Assembly (NCBI RefSeq): GCF_029227915.1
Contig: NC_079889.1
Span: 7,130,001-7,194,000 of the forward strand
Direction of reading: 5' to 3'
DNA: 64,000 bases
DNA from: Hydractinia symbiolongicarpus
Lineage: Eukaryota > Cnidaria > Hydrozoa > Anthoathecata > Hydractiniidae
Positions 25,320 through 36,321 of this stretch are shown here, one piece after another (within the stretch, counting starts at the first letter, position 1; the number at the start of each line of letters is the position of its first letter). The notes below the pieces were generated by a model. The model had not been told where the DNA came from. It made no database searches and was given only the letters and a program-made list of their open reading frames with translations. The position numbers and the translations under genes were made by a program.

Positions 25320-28300
25320 CTAATATATAAAAAAAGTACTATAAGCTCTATTACTAGGGTGATCAAGGCTTCATAATCTTATTGCGAAATAAATCTATGT
25401 CAAACATACCAAAATCGAAAAGATTTCAGCCAACGATTTCAGCCAACGACACCAGCCCGCCAATACATCCAGAAGACCCAGCACCCATTCTTAATCACCC
25501 AACATTGAGAAATCGGAAAACAAGTTACTCTCAACAAACAAGGCTTTGACAAAAATACCTGAGTCTTCCTGGAAACTTTATCAACGTATGTTTCATAGCA
25601 TTAGTTTCACTTTGAAATTGGGAAAGAAAGAGAAAAAATAGTCTGGCTATCGGGAGTACCAGTTAGTGCTTTCAATGATTTTGCTATTAAAAACTCAATC
25701 AGAAAACAGATTCACCTTTCGAATTACTTGACATTGTTCACCACGTCTTCTTCGCAGCCGTCCCTTGAACTTGACCTTGAAAAAGAGGAAGTTTCAAAAC
25801 GCAGAAGGAAGTTCATATGGCACATGGTGAGAAACAATACGAAAAAAATTTGGCCAATCAGATGCCGTCCTATACTATCGAATTTTTCTCTTGCTTGCCT
25901 ACCAGGGGGGGGGGGATTTAGAAGTAACTGCAAAAATTTCGTACACAAAACAGGAAAAAGACTTGTGTTAATACCAATTTTCGATGAAACTGTAAATTCA
26001 TAAATAACAGGTAAAAAGTTTCAGATTAATCAACAATGAGGTTTCACAAAGAAAAAACGTGGTTTACAATGACCCCCGTACACAAGGCCTCGGTCCTGGG
26101 GTTAGGCTCTGAAAAATACGTACACCAAAATGCGATTTCGAATCCCAGTTTTTCTGAAACCAGGGCCTCAGGCAGGGGAATTACCATCATAACGACGTAA
26201 ACCACATCATCTTCAAAACATTAACAACATCATTCGCCCTTTGTTTTTCAGCTCTGGCTGAGACTTTCGAGCAACGAGAAGGTTGCGAAAAGTAATGTAA
26301 TCAAATAAATGAAAAGCCCTTAGCAGGGTGAAAGGTTTCGGAATTTCATATTTTCTTTCTCGTCATTCCGCAGTAAAATGTTTCAAATCAGCTTTTTCAA
26401 ACAGGTGTTGAGACGTCCGTTTGGGAGGGAAATCTCAAGTATCGGCACAGAGCTTTGGAAGGGAGAGATCGCACAGCCCTGGGTTCGAGGTTGTTGATAT
26501 GCAACTTTGTGAAGTAAAGATTTTTAAAATCGTTGGAAGGACGGCGTTTCATATATGTTAGAAACGCTGTCCCAACGTCGAAAAGTTTCAATGTGCCCCT
26601 GGGAACGAAGTTGCATTTTGAGCATGCTATACACCGTGAATTTCTATGACCATCCTCGCAACTGTCGGGCGCACCAGCTCGAGAAATCAATGGGGCGGCG
26701 TCAAATAGGCTAAAGGGCCGAGGTGCGATACTGCTCACTCATATCTCATTTCAGTGATAAGTCATTTTCAGAGCTTCCTTCTCCTTTCTTGTGCAAACGA
26801 AGAAGCGCTTGAAAATATGTCGCTGCTCGTGCCTAGTATGGTCATTTTGACTTTGTTTCCTGAGTGCAAATTGGTCTGAAATTTTTTTAATTTGTATATC
26901 ATGCTTTGAACCGGGTGAGTGAATAAAATACATCTGTTTCATAAAACAAACCAAGACGTACGTAAAACAACTCGTATTCTTAGGCAGCTTAAAAAAATAA
27001 TTATTTGAGGAAACACGTGGACATGAATTACACAATCATTACATTGGATCAATTTGTATATTTTTGTATATTATATCGTACAATGGACGGCTTTTGTCAT
27101 TAATTTACAAAAAACATACAATTTTGAATCGCATCACTATAACAGTATGTAATATAACATAATGTAATTGTCGGTAAGTTACATTTATCGTCAAATATTC
27201 AATACTTCAAAATCACAATAAAACTGATTACAGTTGCCCTGATAACAAGAGGAACAACATAAATTTACTTTGAAAATACATGTTCAACAGATCAGAAAAG
27301 GAAAACTCTCACTCACAAAAATAAAGGACACGATGGCACGTTTAAAAAAACCCGAATAGTCATTGATTTAATTCTCTTGAACAATTGTGTTGTAGTGGAG
27401 TATACAGATAAAATTATACAAAAAAAAAATAATTATTCTGAATTCTGATTTCTCAACATCTTACAACTACTAAAATATCTCATTTGTTTAATACTCGATA
27501 TCATAAATACAATAGCATCATCCGTTTTTCGGCTTGATACCTTGACAATATCTTCATACTATAAACTAATATAACTACTATAGGCAATATGCAAAGAGTA
27601 AAAAATATTTTCAGCTTCTTGGTCTAGAAAAATATATATGTTAACAACATTCAAAATTAGGCAATTCATGGAAAACCTTATTTTGTATAGAAATGCTACA
27701 GAACAACAATCGAGTATTGTACTTGTTATGTTACCTTCTTTGTAACTATGGCAACGAATTTTTTTTATCAACTGTCGTAGAATTTTCGAATGTTGTTTTG
27801 AATGTCATTCTCATCCGATTTAATTCTTAGAACTAATAAAGAAAAAATTGAATACTACAAGAAAAGATTTAACAAATACTATTAGAAGAAAGAAAATGGA
27901 TTGGTTTATATACATAAAACATTTACTTTGATATTGAATGATATATTACAAATACAGTACAAATCAAAATTTGTGAGAGTCAGATCATTTCTTCAAATTA
28001 TTTCAAATATACTGAACATCGCAATGCATTTTGATTCATGAAGAAGTAAAATACATAGTTGAAGGATTTATACGTAAGTAAGCAAGATGTTAGAGGAGTT
28101 TGATGTAATTTTTTCTCCACATTATTTGATAGAATTGTGCTACAGGTGTCACATTTTTACTGTTCGATCAACGTATACGATGAAAATATTCAACTTCTTT
28201 GAGTTCTTCACACAACATATACCAGTTATCAACATTATAACCATTCCATATTTACACCTCATCTTGTTTGTGAAAGTGTTCTAATTCAATTAGAATTTGT

Positions 28301-28980
28301 TCATACCATAATTGCCATGTTTTAATTATCACATACAAATTTCGTTCAAGGATCTGAATTGTAATTTTGCACTCACAGCATCTAGGTTGAAGAAAATTGT
28401 GTTACAAAACAATCAATAGAATAGAAGTCGTGTGAAACAAGTATGGTTTTAACCAAAACACAAAAACATACGCAGCAAAAAACATATTTTACAAAAAATA
28501 AATTAATTGAACAATAAATTTATATAAATACTTGAAGAATTCTGTATAATGAAAACCACAATTTAATTAAATTAAAGACTGGATGCTACTATTATTTGAA
28601 CTGCAAAACAAAAAGAAACGATTTTGGTGAGAGCAATTATTAAAAATTGTAAAAAAGATGAAATAGGTAGTTTCAGTGCAAACATTCTGTGTATTGAAAA
28701 TTCAGCAAAATTATTGTCCAGAAAACTAGTAGTAGTATCCAGTATTTGGAGAAAAGGTGAGGGTCATAAGATTAATAGAATGAATACACTTATGAAAACA
28801 GAAAAATACTTTTTGAAAAAACAATCCTTTCTAGAAAAGGTTCTATGTACATAGTTATAGCGATTTGCAAAAAAAAAATAATTATTTGAGGACACAAGTT
28901 TTCTTGTATGCAGTAGAGCAGTAAAAACCTCCTCGATATAACCCGAACCGTCCCTCACCTTTTCTCCATTTGAAAAAAAG
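25320..28980. other. No firm gene; one possible small exon
   Basis: Mostly AT-rich, non-coding sequence. On the plus strand 25758-25826 is bounded by a TCTTCTTCGCAG acceptor and an ATG|GTGAGA donor and encodes about 23 residues (EKEEVSKRRRKFIWHM). It could be a real exon of an unknown gene. A short duplication (TTTCAGCCAACGA) occurs at about 25424-25445. The minus frame 26738-26397 has no recognisable product. 26.7-28.9 kb looks intergenic. Confidence 0.3.
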
Positions 28981-29066
28981 AAAGAAAAAAAAGAAATTAA
29001 AAAGCCCCCTTCTCTGAAGGAGGTGATCTTGAGCCCATAATCAAAGGCTTTGTATATATTTTTCTC

Positions 29067-29677
29067 TCAGATTTCTTTCATCGTTAGTCTAAATTTCACT
29101 GCATCATGATCTGAAAAATGAAGTGTATGTACTATGCTATTAACATCAACTTGATCAAGCAACGTTTTTTTAATGTATACATGATCAATGAGTCCACCAA
29201 ATAAATGAGTGGATGATTTTACAATGAGTTCATAGTTACCAAGTACATTCATCAGTTCTTCATTTGAATTTTTGGACGCGTCTATGTTAAAATCTCCCAT
29301 TATTATGTCTATATCATCATATAAAAATTGTGTAAGACCATCAAGAAAAGATGGAATAAGCCATGACTGTTTTCTGTAAAGTAAAACAGCTGTTATGTTG
29401 TTATCACTGAAACTGGATTTTCTGAATGAAACTTGACTCACTCCTGGTGAATGCATGCCTTGAGTCGAAACAATTGACTCTTGATAACACATCGCTAAAC
29501 TTTGATACTTATCTTGACTGTTATTGTAAATAAGTTTGAAATCACATAATATACGCTTAATTTCATCAACTGGCTGATTAGGTAACAGCTGTGATTCTGT
29601 TATCATTAGTATATCGCTTTCTATGAGTTCATTGTCAGCTAAAATATCAGTTGCATGTTTATGTAGCGACCTTGTAT
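29067..29677 (-). CDS. Helentron AP-like endonuclease domain (EEP family)
   Basis: Open from about 29677 in a frame shifted against the helicase; the first part (NTRSLHKHATDIL...DILMITESQL) is the usual start of the EEP domain. Later motifs are IIMGDFNID, LIDHVYI and FSDHDAV, which contain the Asp/Asn and His catalytic residues of exonuclease-endonuclease-phosphatase enzymes. The length, about 200 residues, is typical. Its presence identifies the element as a Helentron. Confidence 0.85.
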
Positions 29678-31206
29678 TTATAGCAGGGTGATAGTTATAG
29701 AATTTTCAGTCTGATCGATACATTCTACTGGATTCAATATATTCTCAGTTCTAAGCCTTTCATATTCATCTGTTACACTTGGATCTGCTTTGATGGCTGA
29801 TGATTTGTACAAGCCAGTCAAATACATCCCTTCTGTTGATGTTACTCTGCTTAATGCAACATACATCTGTCCACATTTGAACCCTCTTTGACGTTCTAGA
29901 TCGAAACTTACAACTGCTTTTTGTAGGCTCAATCCTTGAACCTTATGAATTGTACATGCCCATGCAAGCATTAAAGGAAACTGTGTTCTTTTTATTACAG
30001 GAGAAGAAGGTTTATTAGTCTTCAAAATAATATCAACAGATATTTTGCTAATAGGCACTAAACCAAGTTGTTTACCATAATTATCTTTTTTAGAAGCATT
30101 ATTTCCAGCCTTGGAATCATCAAATTTAACGTAAATTTTCACTACATTTCCTTCAGTGTTGGAAACCACTTTTTTAACTGTGCCAACCTGGCCATTAATT
30201 AATCGATCTTCAATGTCTACATTTGATGTCAACATAACTCTTGAATCTACTTTTATCATCAACACTGCTGTGAGTCCACCTGTTTCACTTTGACTTTTGT
30301 TCAAAACATTATTAATTTGTGCACGTGAAACATTTTTGGGCATTCTATCCAATGCAACAACATTATACAAGGTGTTATTGTTTTTTTTCAGCATATCTTC
30401 GTTGTGTTTCTTTGCAGGAGAATTCTCTGCGAATATATGAAGAGCATCATTGGGATAATTTGGATCAGTAGAAGCAATAAAGCGCGATTTAAGTAAATTT
30501 TCACACTGAGGATCAACATTTCCTGTTCTCACTTTATTCAATACATCAATTAGAGAACTGTCACCTTTTTGTCTCATAACTTCCTCCAGTTCAGCCAACT
30601 GGAACTTTCTCCATAAAAGGTCAACATTTTGCATGACATTATTACCATTGTACAATGCATATACAGGTGCTGCTTTTATGGGTGGTAGTTGATATAAATC
30701 ACCCGAAAATAGTACACTAATTCCAGCAAATGGCATTTCTGGAGGACAACCAAATATTTCTACAAGACGTTGATGTATGTAAAGTAACAGTTTGTTTGAA
30801 ACCATTGATACCTCATCTATTATGATCAATTGAACTTCTGAAAGATTATTTCTCAAAGTAGACCTTTTTTGATCAGTTAGCCTGGGTACAGTCTTGCCAA
30901 AAACATTTATAGGTATTTTCAATCCAGAGTGGATTGTATTTCCATTTATATTAATAGCAGCAATGCCAGTGGGGGCTAACAACAAAACCCGAGGTTTTTC
31001 AGGATCCTTACCACGATAACTAATAGTTCTCGTAACTGATTGAAAAAGAGTATTAATCAGATGTGATTTTCCACATCCAGCTTTTCCAGTTAAAAAATGT
31101 ATAATGGTTCATTTTTTTGTCTAACTTGTGAATTTCGATTTTTGACCAAATCTCTTGCCCATTTATTTACTACATTAAAAATTAATCTTTGAATTTTATT
31201 CAATGA
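29678..31206 (-). CDS. Helitron PIF1-like helicase domain
   Basis: Open in the same frame as Rep immediately after its TGA. The segment begins with LNKIQRLIFN, as in other RepHel proteins. Walker A is FLTGKAGCGKS (about 31063-31095), followed by APTGIAA, the Walker B IIIDEVSM, FSGDLYQLPP, the arginine-rich region, WACTIHKVQG and YVALSRV at the C-terminus. All core SF1B motifs are present. It ends at 29678 through a probable frameshift near 29690, after which the endonuclease frame follows. It unwinds DNA behind the Rep nick. Confidence 0.9.
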
Positions 31207-34200
31207 TCATATCAGACTATTCAATTCGTCATCACCAAGAAAAGTAGGAGTTATTGATAAAGATGATGTATTGTTATTATTCTGTATTTTATCTGAATCG
31301 TCATCATCATCGTCGATATCCTTTTCTAACATTTCTGTTGCAGCCAGCATTTGCTCTACTTCGTCATTTTCCTGTTGAGAAAAGGCATCAGGATTTTGCA
31401 TCAAATCACTACGAAGATTATTTAAAGCAGTTTCTACCAATTCTCCGTATGGCTGAATAATTTGTTTGTTGCAGTTAACTATATCCAGAACTCCAGGCTC
31501 ATACAGTTTTTCCATGTAAGTGCCAGATCCCTGTCCTTTCAATTCAGATTCATTTCGAAACGGATAGTACATGAACAAATGATGGTGCGCAAAACCTTCA
31601 GGATGTTTATCTATTTTTGGACAATGCATTCTTAAAACAGCTTTAACTTTTCTACATGATAGGGTTACCTTTGATGACATTAAAGGAACAGTTTTAGGTA
31701 GTAAAGGAGATGAATGATTTTCCTCCATTAGGTCATCTACTAAAACCTCAGGTTGGTTATCATTTTGGGAATCATTTGGCTTTGATTTAACGTAATAATT
31801 AGCTAAAAATTGTGCGTAACAAAATGTATCAATAATACGGTATTTTCCACCCTTGAAATTCGTATCAGGTCTATCCATATATCTGTCTATCATATTATGC
31901 TTGAATACATCAATACTGTCCTCGGGTAATTCTTTAATTTCATCTACCGAACGTAAAATTCGGTAACGATTTTGTGGAATATTAGTATTAGCAAATGTAA
32001 CACCGGGACATGTTTTTCTCAACCATAGTTCAGGCATGATATGGTAAACTGCTTCTTGAACTGAACATTCTCTTTTCGTTGAATATGCCCTAGCGATATC
32101 TTTCATTAGTTCAAATTTACTTTTCTGTAATTCCTTTGCTTCTGTGGCAGCATGTTTCATCGCTTCAGAGGTTTCATCTTCAGATTTGGAAAAATAAGCA
32201 CACATGTAAGTCACAGCCTTGTAATGGTTGAAAACAGGTTGAATGTCTAAATTAGCTTCCCACGCCATCAGGCCTTCGATGAAATAATTGTTTACAAAAC
32301 ATGAATTTGGTGGCCGCTTCAAATGCAACTGAAATTCGTTATCAGAAAATATAGTTAGCTTGTTATAATATTCATGTTCGGTGATACCAAGTTTTGCTAA
32401 AATAGTTGGTATATGATCTAATTGACAAAAGCCTTCTTTCTCAGGATTTAAGAAATTGACTTTAAAAGGATTCAGATTTTCATCAATGTATGTTTTGACC
32501 TTTCCTAGCAATTTTTCTCTTTGCTCTAATATTCTTGATTTCATTTTTTCATCCATGTCAACTGTTAGAGGTTCAGCAACAATAGTTTTTGCTGTAAAAA
32601 ACTTTCCAAATGAATACCTACAGGGAATGTTCTTGTATTTTCGACATGATTTTGAATGGGCGTAGATTTGAAATGTTTTAACAAGATTATGTAATTCCTC
32701 ATTTTCCTCAGCATCAGGTATGTTAGCCTTAATGATGGCATCTACAAAATCAATATACTCCTGCTTATTTTCCTTGGACAACTTTGGGGCACCTATAACC
32801 CATAGAAATGAATGTATATTAAGGCTTCCTCTAAATTGAAACTCAACCCTGATAGCATAATAAGTGACTTTCCCTAGCGGACCATTTATAACAATCTCTT
32901 TGAAAAACACTTCAACTCGATATTGAAAATGTTTTGCCATGAACACTGGATCCATATTCAATATATCACATCGCCCACGATAGGATAAATTATCTAAGTC
33001 TTCTTCAGTGATAGTGCCACCACTTAATTTCAAAATTATTTTCACTAATTCATTCCAACGTAGATCAGCGCAAGAGAGTGTCATAAAAAATGTTGGCAAT
33101 CCCAACTGTTTCACCATTGCTAGAATTTCTAGAAGGAATCTTTTCCAATATGCTGGTGTTCCCTTGATCGTGTTCATAAAATGAAATCCTTCATCTGCTG
33201 CAATGAATGAACTTACATTTTCCTTGAAATTAGAGGATAGCATGCCAGCTGTCGACCCCTTGCCTTTAACCTTTTTTAAAGCTATATTTATTTGACTGGA
33301 AAGCTGCATTTGCTGAAGAACAGAATGTGCAAAAAATATGTAATCTATATCTGATGCAAAGCGCCTTTTGTAATTCAATAATCGTTGATTAAAATATTTA
33401 CTTGCACTCAAACGTACATCACGTTCTACATTGTAACCAAAATGTCCATGGGGAAACAGATATGGAAAGGCCAATTCCTCACATTGTTTGTCCAGTAATA
33501 TGCCCAAAGGCTTATTTCCTTCACCTTGAGCTATTACTACGTTTTCCTCAGAAACTACATGAGGTATGTTGGACACCAACACGATATCCGATGAACTTGC
33601 ACGCATTTCATCTAGGGGATTTTCCTGCTCCTCTATTGGAGTATCAATAGACTCAGCTTCATTGACATCATCCTTACCACTAAGTTCTTCTTCGCATGTA
33701 TCTTCCCTATGACTTAGTTCTACAGGTATATTGTCAATTGAAATAATAACATCATTATATAGGGGGTTATTCGATATCAAAAACTGTAATGCAGCTTGTA
33801 TATAGTCAGGTCGGACAGCCTGAAAATGTGAATGTCCACGATAACTAATTTTGCGTTTGAGTTTAAGCGTTATAATTCCATTGCTGTCAGCTCCTCTAGG
33901 CAATACTTTAGCTACCTCACTAACATTTATAGGTACATTACATACAGCTCCTTTGATTTTTGGCATTTGTCCTTTAGGCATGATTATAACTTTTGTAAAA
34001 AGCATCCTTTTTGCAATGAGGATTCGCTCTAATTCATTCAGTGACGACAATTCTAGTGGTTGGATATTCACAGTCAATTTATTCCACGATGCCTGGCAAG
34101 GTGTTTTTCCCTTCAAAAGCTTCTTATGGCATGTTTTGCACACATGGTAGTTGGAGTCGTAACTTTCCACAAGCATAGTGTGGATTTCTACATCAATTAA

Positions 34201-34413
34201 ATAGCGGTTAGCATCATAGAGAACAACAGAATCCCTGTAATGAAGTCTCTCACAACAAACACAAATGTAAAATGGCCCTTCAGAAATTTTACACTTGAAT
34301 GCTTCAATTCTATCTTGCATCCTATTTTTTTCTCTATATACTGCCTTAGCTATACGATTCGATTCTTTTACCTTTTTATGTTTTGTTGAATTTTTTATTT
34401 GCTCACGGTACAA
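31207..34413 (-). CDS. Helitron replication initiator (Rep), catalytic histidine altered
   Basis: 1068 codons. N-terminal cysteine-rich region (CVCCERLHY, CKTCHKKLLKGKTPC), then the Helitron_like_N region (FFMTLSCADLRWNEL). The HUH position reads RGSLNIHSFLW, where family members have Pro-His in place of Leu-Asn, so the first catalytic His is Asn532 (codon 32818-32820). The tyrosine motif YMCAYFSK (Tyr736, Tyr740) is intact. The frame ends in a TGA at 31207-31209, but the same frame continues open into the helicase. Rep would nick and join DNA strands during rolling-circle transposition. The altered His suggests this copy is inactive. The first codon is TTG; the true start is probably upstream, in the peptidase block. 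Confidence 0.9.
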   Translation of the reverse strand: MYREQIKNSTKHKKVKESNRIAKAVYREKNRMQDRIEAFKCKISEGPFYICVCCERLHYRDSVVLYDANRYLIDVEIHTMLVESYDSNYHVCKTCHKKLLKGKTPCQASWNKLTVNIQPLELSSLNELERILIAKRMLFTKVIIMPKGQMPKIKGAVCNVPINVSEVAKVLPRGADSNGIITLKLKRKISYRGHSHFQAVRPDYIQAALQFLISNNPLYNDVIISIDNIPVELSHREDTCEEELSGKDDVNEAESIDTPIEEQENPLDEMRASSSDIVLVSNIPHVVSEENVVIAQGEGNKPLGILLDKQCEELAFPYLFPHGHFGYNVERDVRLSASKYFNQRLLNYKRRFASDIDYIFFAHSVLQQMQLSSQINIALKKVKGKGSTAGMLSSNFKENVSSFIAADEGFHFMNTIKGTPAYWKRFLLEILAMVKQLGLPTFFMTLSCADLRWNELVKIILKLSGGTITEEDLDNLSYRGRCDILNMDPVFMAKHFQYRVEVFFKEIVINGPLGKVTYYAIRVEFQFRGSLNIHSFLWVIGAPKLSKENKQEYIDFVDAIIKANIPDAEENEELHNLVKTFQIYAHSKSCRKYKNIPCRYSFGKFFTAKTIVAEPLTVDMDEKMKSRILEQREKLLGKVKTYIDENLNPFKVNFLNPEKEGFCQLDHIPTILAKLGITEHEYYNKLTIFSDNEFQLHLKRPPNSCFVNNYFIEGLMAWEANLDIQPVFNHYKAVTYMCAYFSKSEDETSEAMKHAATEAKELQKSKFELMKDIARAYSTKRECSVQEAVYHIMPELWLRKTCPGVTFANTNIPQNRYRILRSVDEIKELPEDSIDVFKHNMIDRYMDRPDTNFKGGKYRIIDTFCYAQFLANYYVKSKPNDSQNDNQPEVLVDDLMEENHSSPLLPKTVPLMSSKVTLSCRKVKAVLRMHCPKIDKHPEGFAHHHLFMYYPFRNESELKGQGSGTYMEKLYEPGVLDIVNCNKQIIQPYGELVETALNNLRSDLMQNPDAFSQQENDEVEQMLAATEMLEKDIDDDDDDSDKIQNNNNTSSLSITPTFLGDDELNSLI

Positions 34414-35309
34414 TTTTTCCGTTTTGAATCAGGTGTAGTCATATTAGTATTACTGGTTTCAGAGCCAATTTTCAATATCCTAGTAAATTGCACTTCATAC
34501 TGCAAAGGTGTCCCTTGTGTTAAAGGCAAATACGTTGAACAAATGTATTTTTCCACTTGTAGCAATGAGGAGAATTTGAGCAAAACTGAAGTACCAGTAT
34601 TATTATTTGGTATAGACCCATCTTGATCACGACAATGTGGATCAAATAAAAAATAATTCTTTTTAGTCCATAAAACTCCCACCGTAAATCCGCCAATTAT
34701 TAATAATAAGCCATCACCTACATCATCATTTCTGGATCCAAATAAAGTTGTTAAAAATCTTTCATTTGGGGACTGAATATAACCTATTTCATTGTGCAAC
34801 ATTTGTACATCGAAGTTGTTATCAGCAAAATCAATAACAGTAGGGAGTTCAGGAATGGAAAGTGGTCCTGTGACATTTAGTATACAATATATTTCATTAC
34901 CTTTGGTTAGAATAAGATCTAAATCATGTGCGGTCCATAAAGCAACACGGCGATGTGTACTTAAAGCTATAGAAAACAAACAATTACATAAGCACTGCAA
35001 ACCAGCAGAAATTCCGAACTTTACGTCACCCTGATGAGAAGATGCCTTGACAGTTTTTAAAACATTGTATGTTCCAGGACCAGGGTTACTCTCAACATCA
35101 CCTGCTTGGGCAAGCAAGAGGAGTTTGATCTTGCACAATGTAATCATCAAAATTATTGCAAGGCCTAATAGTTGTACTACCACGTCCCGAAAGCCATAGT
35201 TTTGCACAAGTTCACCAGCATTTTGCGCAATCTTTTTCATCCGACTAGCATTTTTGCATGTACCATAAAAGGCACCAATTGCAGATCTGTAGGCTTCTAT
35301 TGATATCAT
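34395..35309 (-). CDS. Helentron N-terminal protein: 2A peptide and cysteine-peptidase-like domain
   Basis: The ATG at 35309 opens 304 codons. Residues 42-67 are hydrophobic. The canonical 2A motif DVESNPGP follows at residues 71-78 (35076-35099); ribosomes would skip between Gly77 and Pro78. The rest resembles the papain-fold peptidase domains of transposon polyproteins (herpes-tegument/C76-like), with GLQCLCN (Cys106) and FDPH (His225) as candidate catalytic residues and a C-terminal VLLKFSSL segment. The frame ends 18 bases inside the Rep frame. A 5-A run at the junction (about 34412-34418) would join the two frames if it had six As. The 2A is certain as a motif; the peptidase call is inference. 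Confidence 0.75.
   Translation of the reverse strand: MISIEAYRSAIGAFYGTCKNASRMKKIAQNAGELVQNYGFRDVVVQLLGLAIILMITLCKIKLLLLAQAGDVESNPGPGTYNVLKTVKASSHQGDVKFGISAGLQCLCNCLFSIALSTHRRVALWTAHDLDLILTKGNEIYCILNVTGPLSIPELPTVIDFADNNFDVQMLHNEIGYIQSPNERFLTTLFGSRNDDVGDGLLLIIGGFTVGVLWTKKNYFLFDPHCRDQDGSIPNNNTGTSVLLKFSSLLQVEKYICSTYLPLTQGTPLQYEVQFTRILKIGSETSNTNMTTPDSKRKNCTVSK
35076..35099 (-). other. 2A ribosome-skipping motif
   Basis: Encodes DVESNPGP, matching the D(V/I)ExNPGP consensus exactly and preceded by a hydrophobic, leucine-rich stretch as in active 2A peptides. It would separate about 77 N-terminal residues from the peptidase-RepHel part. Confidence 0.88.
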
Positions 35310-35808
35310 ATTTGTGTACAGTACACCTAGCCTAGAGAGAGCAGCCAGAGTAGGTAGTAGGGTGGTTGTAGAGAGAATGTGCGGTAAGTGTAGCGTGAAG
35401 CTTGCAGTAGATAAGATGCTATGTGTAGCTTTATTCGATAAAATAATTTATTAAAATTTCGATTAACAATGATTGACAATGATTAAGAACCACAATTTGT
35501 GGTTTGATTTTAAGCCACTGTATCAGTGGAGTTTGATTTCAAGTCGCGTTTCTAGCGACGTTTCCCTCAATCCGGGCAAGTGACGTTTCTCGTATTGCCA
35601 AGAAGGGGCAAAATAATAAGTAATAAAGTGATGAAAATGATAATAAAAAATAATGATGAGCAAAATTGAAAACAAATTTAAAAATACACTTTCACTTCTT
35701 CTATTTTCCTCAGCGACTTCAACAGCCAAACTCGAAAAACTAATATGGCGGTCTCTACTGTATTTCACGTGTTTTTGGGCCGTTTATCAAAGAGTCTAGG
35801 AAATGTTC
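35310..35808. other. Upstream flank of Helentron with three tandem hairpins
   Basis: No gene. At 35488-35504, 35515-35529 and 35543-35559 lie three perfect short hairpins (AACCACAATTTGTGGTT, CCACTG-TAT-CAGTGG, GTCGC-GTTTCTA-GCGAC), separated by near-identical TTTGATTTTAAG / TTTGATTTCAAG spacers. They may belong to the Helentron 5' end or to another element. Confidence 0.5.
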
Positions 35809-36321
35809 GAGTTACAAAACCGGGAAGTTAGGAAGTTGCGAGTTGGGGAGTTAGGGAGTTACAAATTTCTACGGTAAACCGAGTTACATGTCCGGCGAAA
35901 ACTTGAGGTCAATATTTTACCGTATCAGCTATTAGCAAATACTCAGGCTTGGGTGGAAAACAAAAAAATAGAATCTTAAAAGATCATTAGAAACGAAATG
36001 CGGACCCTTGTGAAAGTGGACAGTGAGAAATGAAGCCGCTGTCCCAATGAAAAACAAAGAAATTTAATGATTGAAAAACCATTGAAATAAAAGCGAACCC
36101 CTGCGAAAGCGGTCAGTTAGAACCAACTAAATATTTATGAAAAAAATCTGAGATTCGGTAAGTCGAGTTTATATCGCTGCGCTTTTCGTTTTTGAGATAT
36201 TTTTCCGGTGTTTCGGCGACGGAGAATTTTACAAAAATTAAAATGGTAGACTTAACTCCCCAACTCCCTTTCCGTAACTCCCCAACTTACTGAATTTGTA
36301 ACTCCCCGATTACCGGTACTC
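35809..36321. mobile_element. MITE with GTTGGGGAGTTA-rich inverted ends
   Basis: Inverted ends of about 70-80 bases: left GAGTTAC...GTTGGGGAGTTAGGG, right ...AACTCCCCAACT...CCGGTACTC. Non-coding interior. A related end occurs at about 51805-51845 in the hAT-like element. No target duplication was identified. Confidence 0.45.

Larger units (their letters stand above)
28990..35309 (-). mobile_element. Helentron-type Helitron, near full length, damaged
   Basis: Four minus-strand blocks follow one another: 2A plus peptidase-like domain, Rep, PIF1-like helicase and AP-type endonuclease. They appear to be one ancestral polyprotein frame broken at three places. An endonuclease domain behind the helicase is the mark of Helentrons. 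A hairpin (CTCCTTC...GAAGGGG) at about 29005-29030 beyond the last gene may belong to the 3' end. The exact termini were not determined, and they do not resemble those of Hel-A, so it is not obviously the master copy of those elements. Confidence 0.8.

Noticed and set aside
26397-26738. 113-codon minus-strand frame
   Set aside because: No recognisable domain, no splice or polyA context; likely chance.
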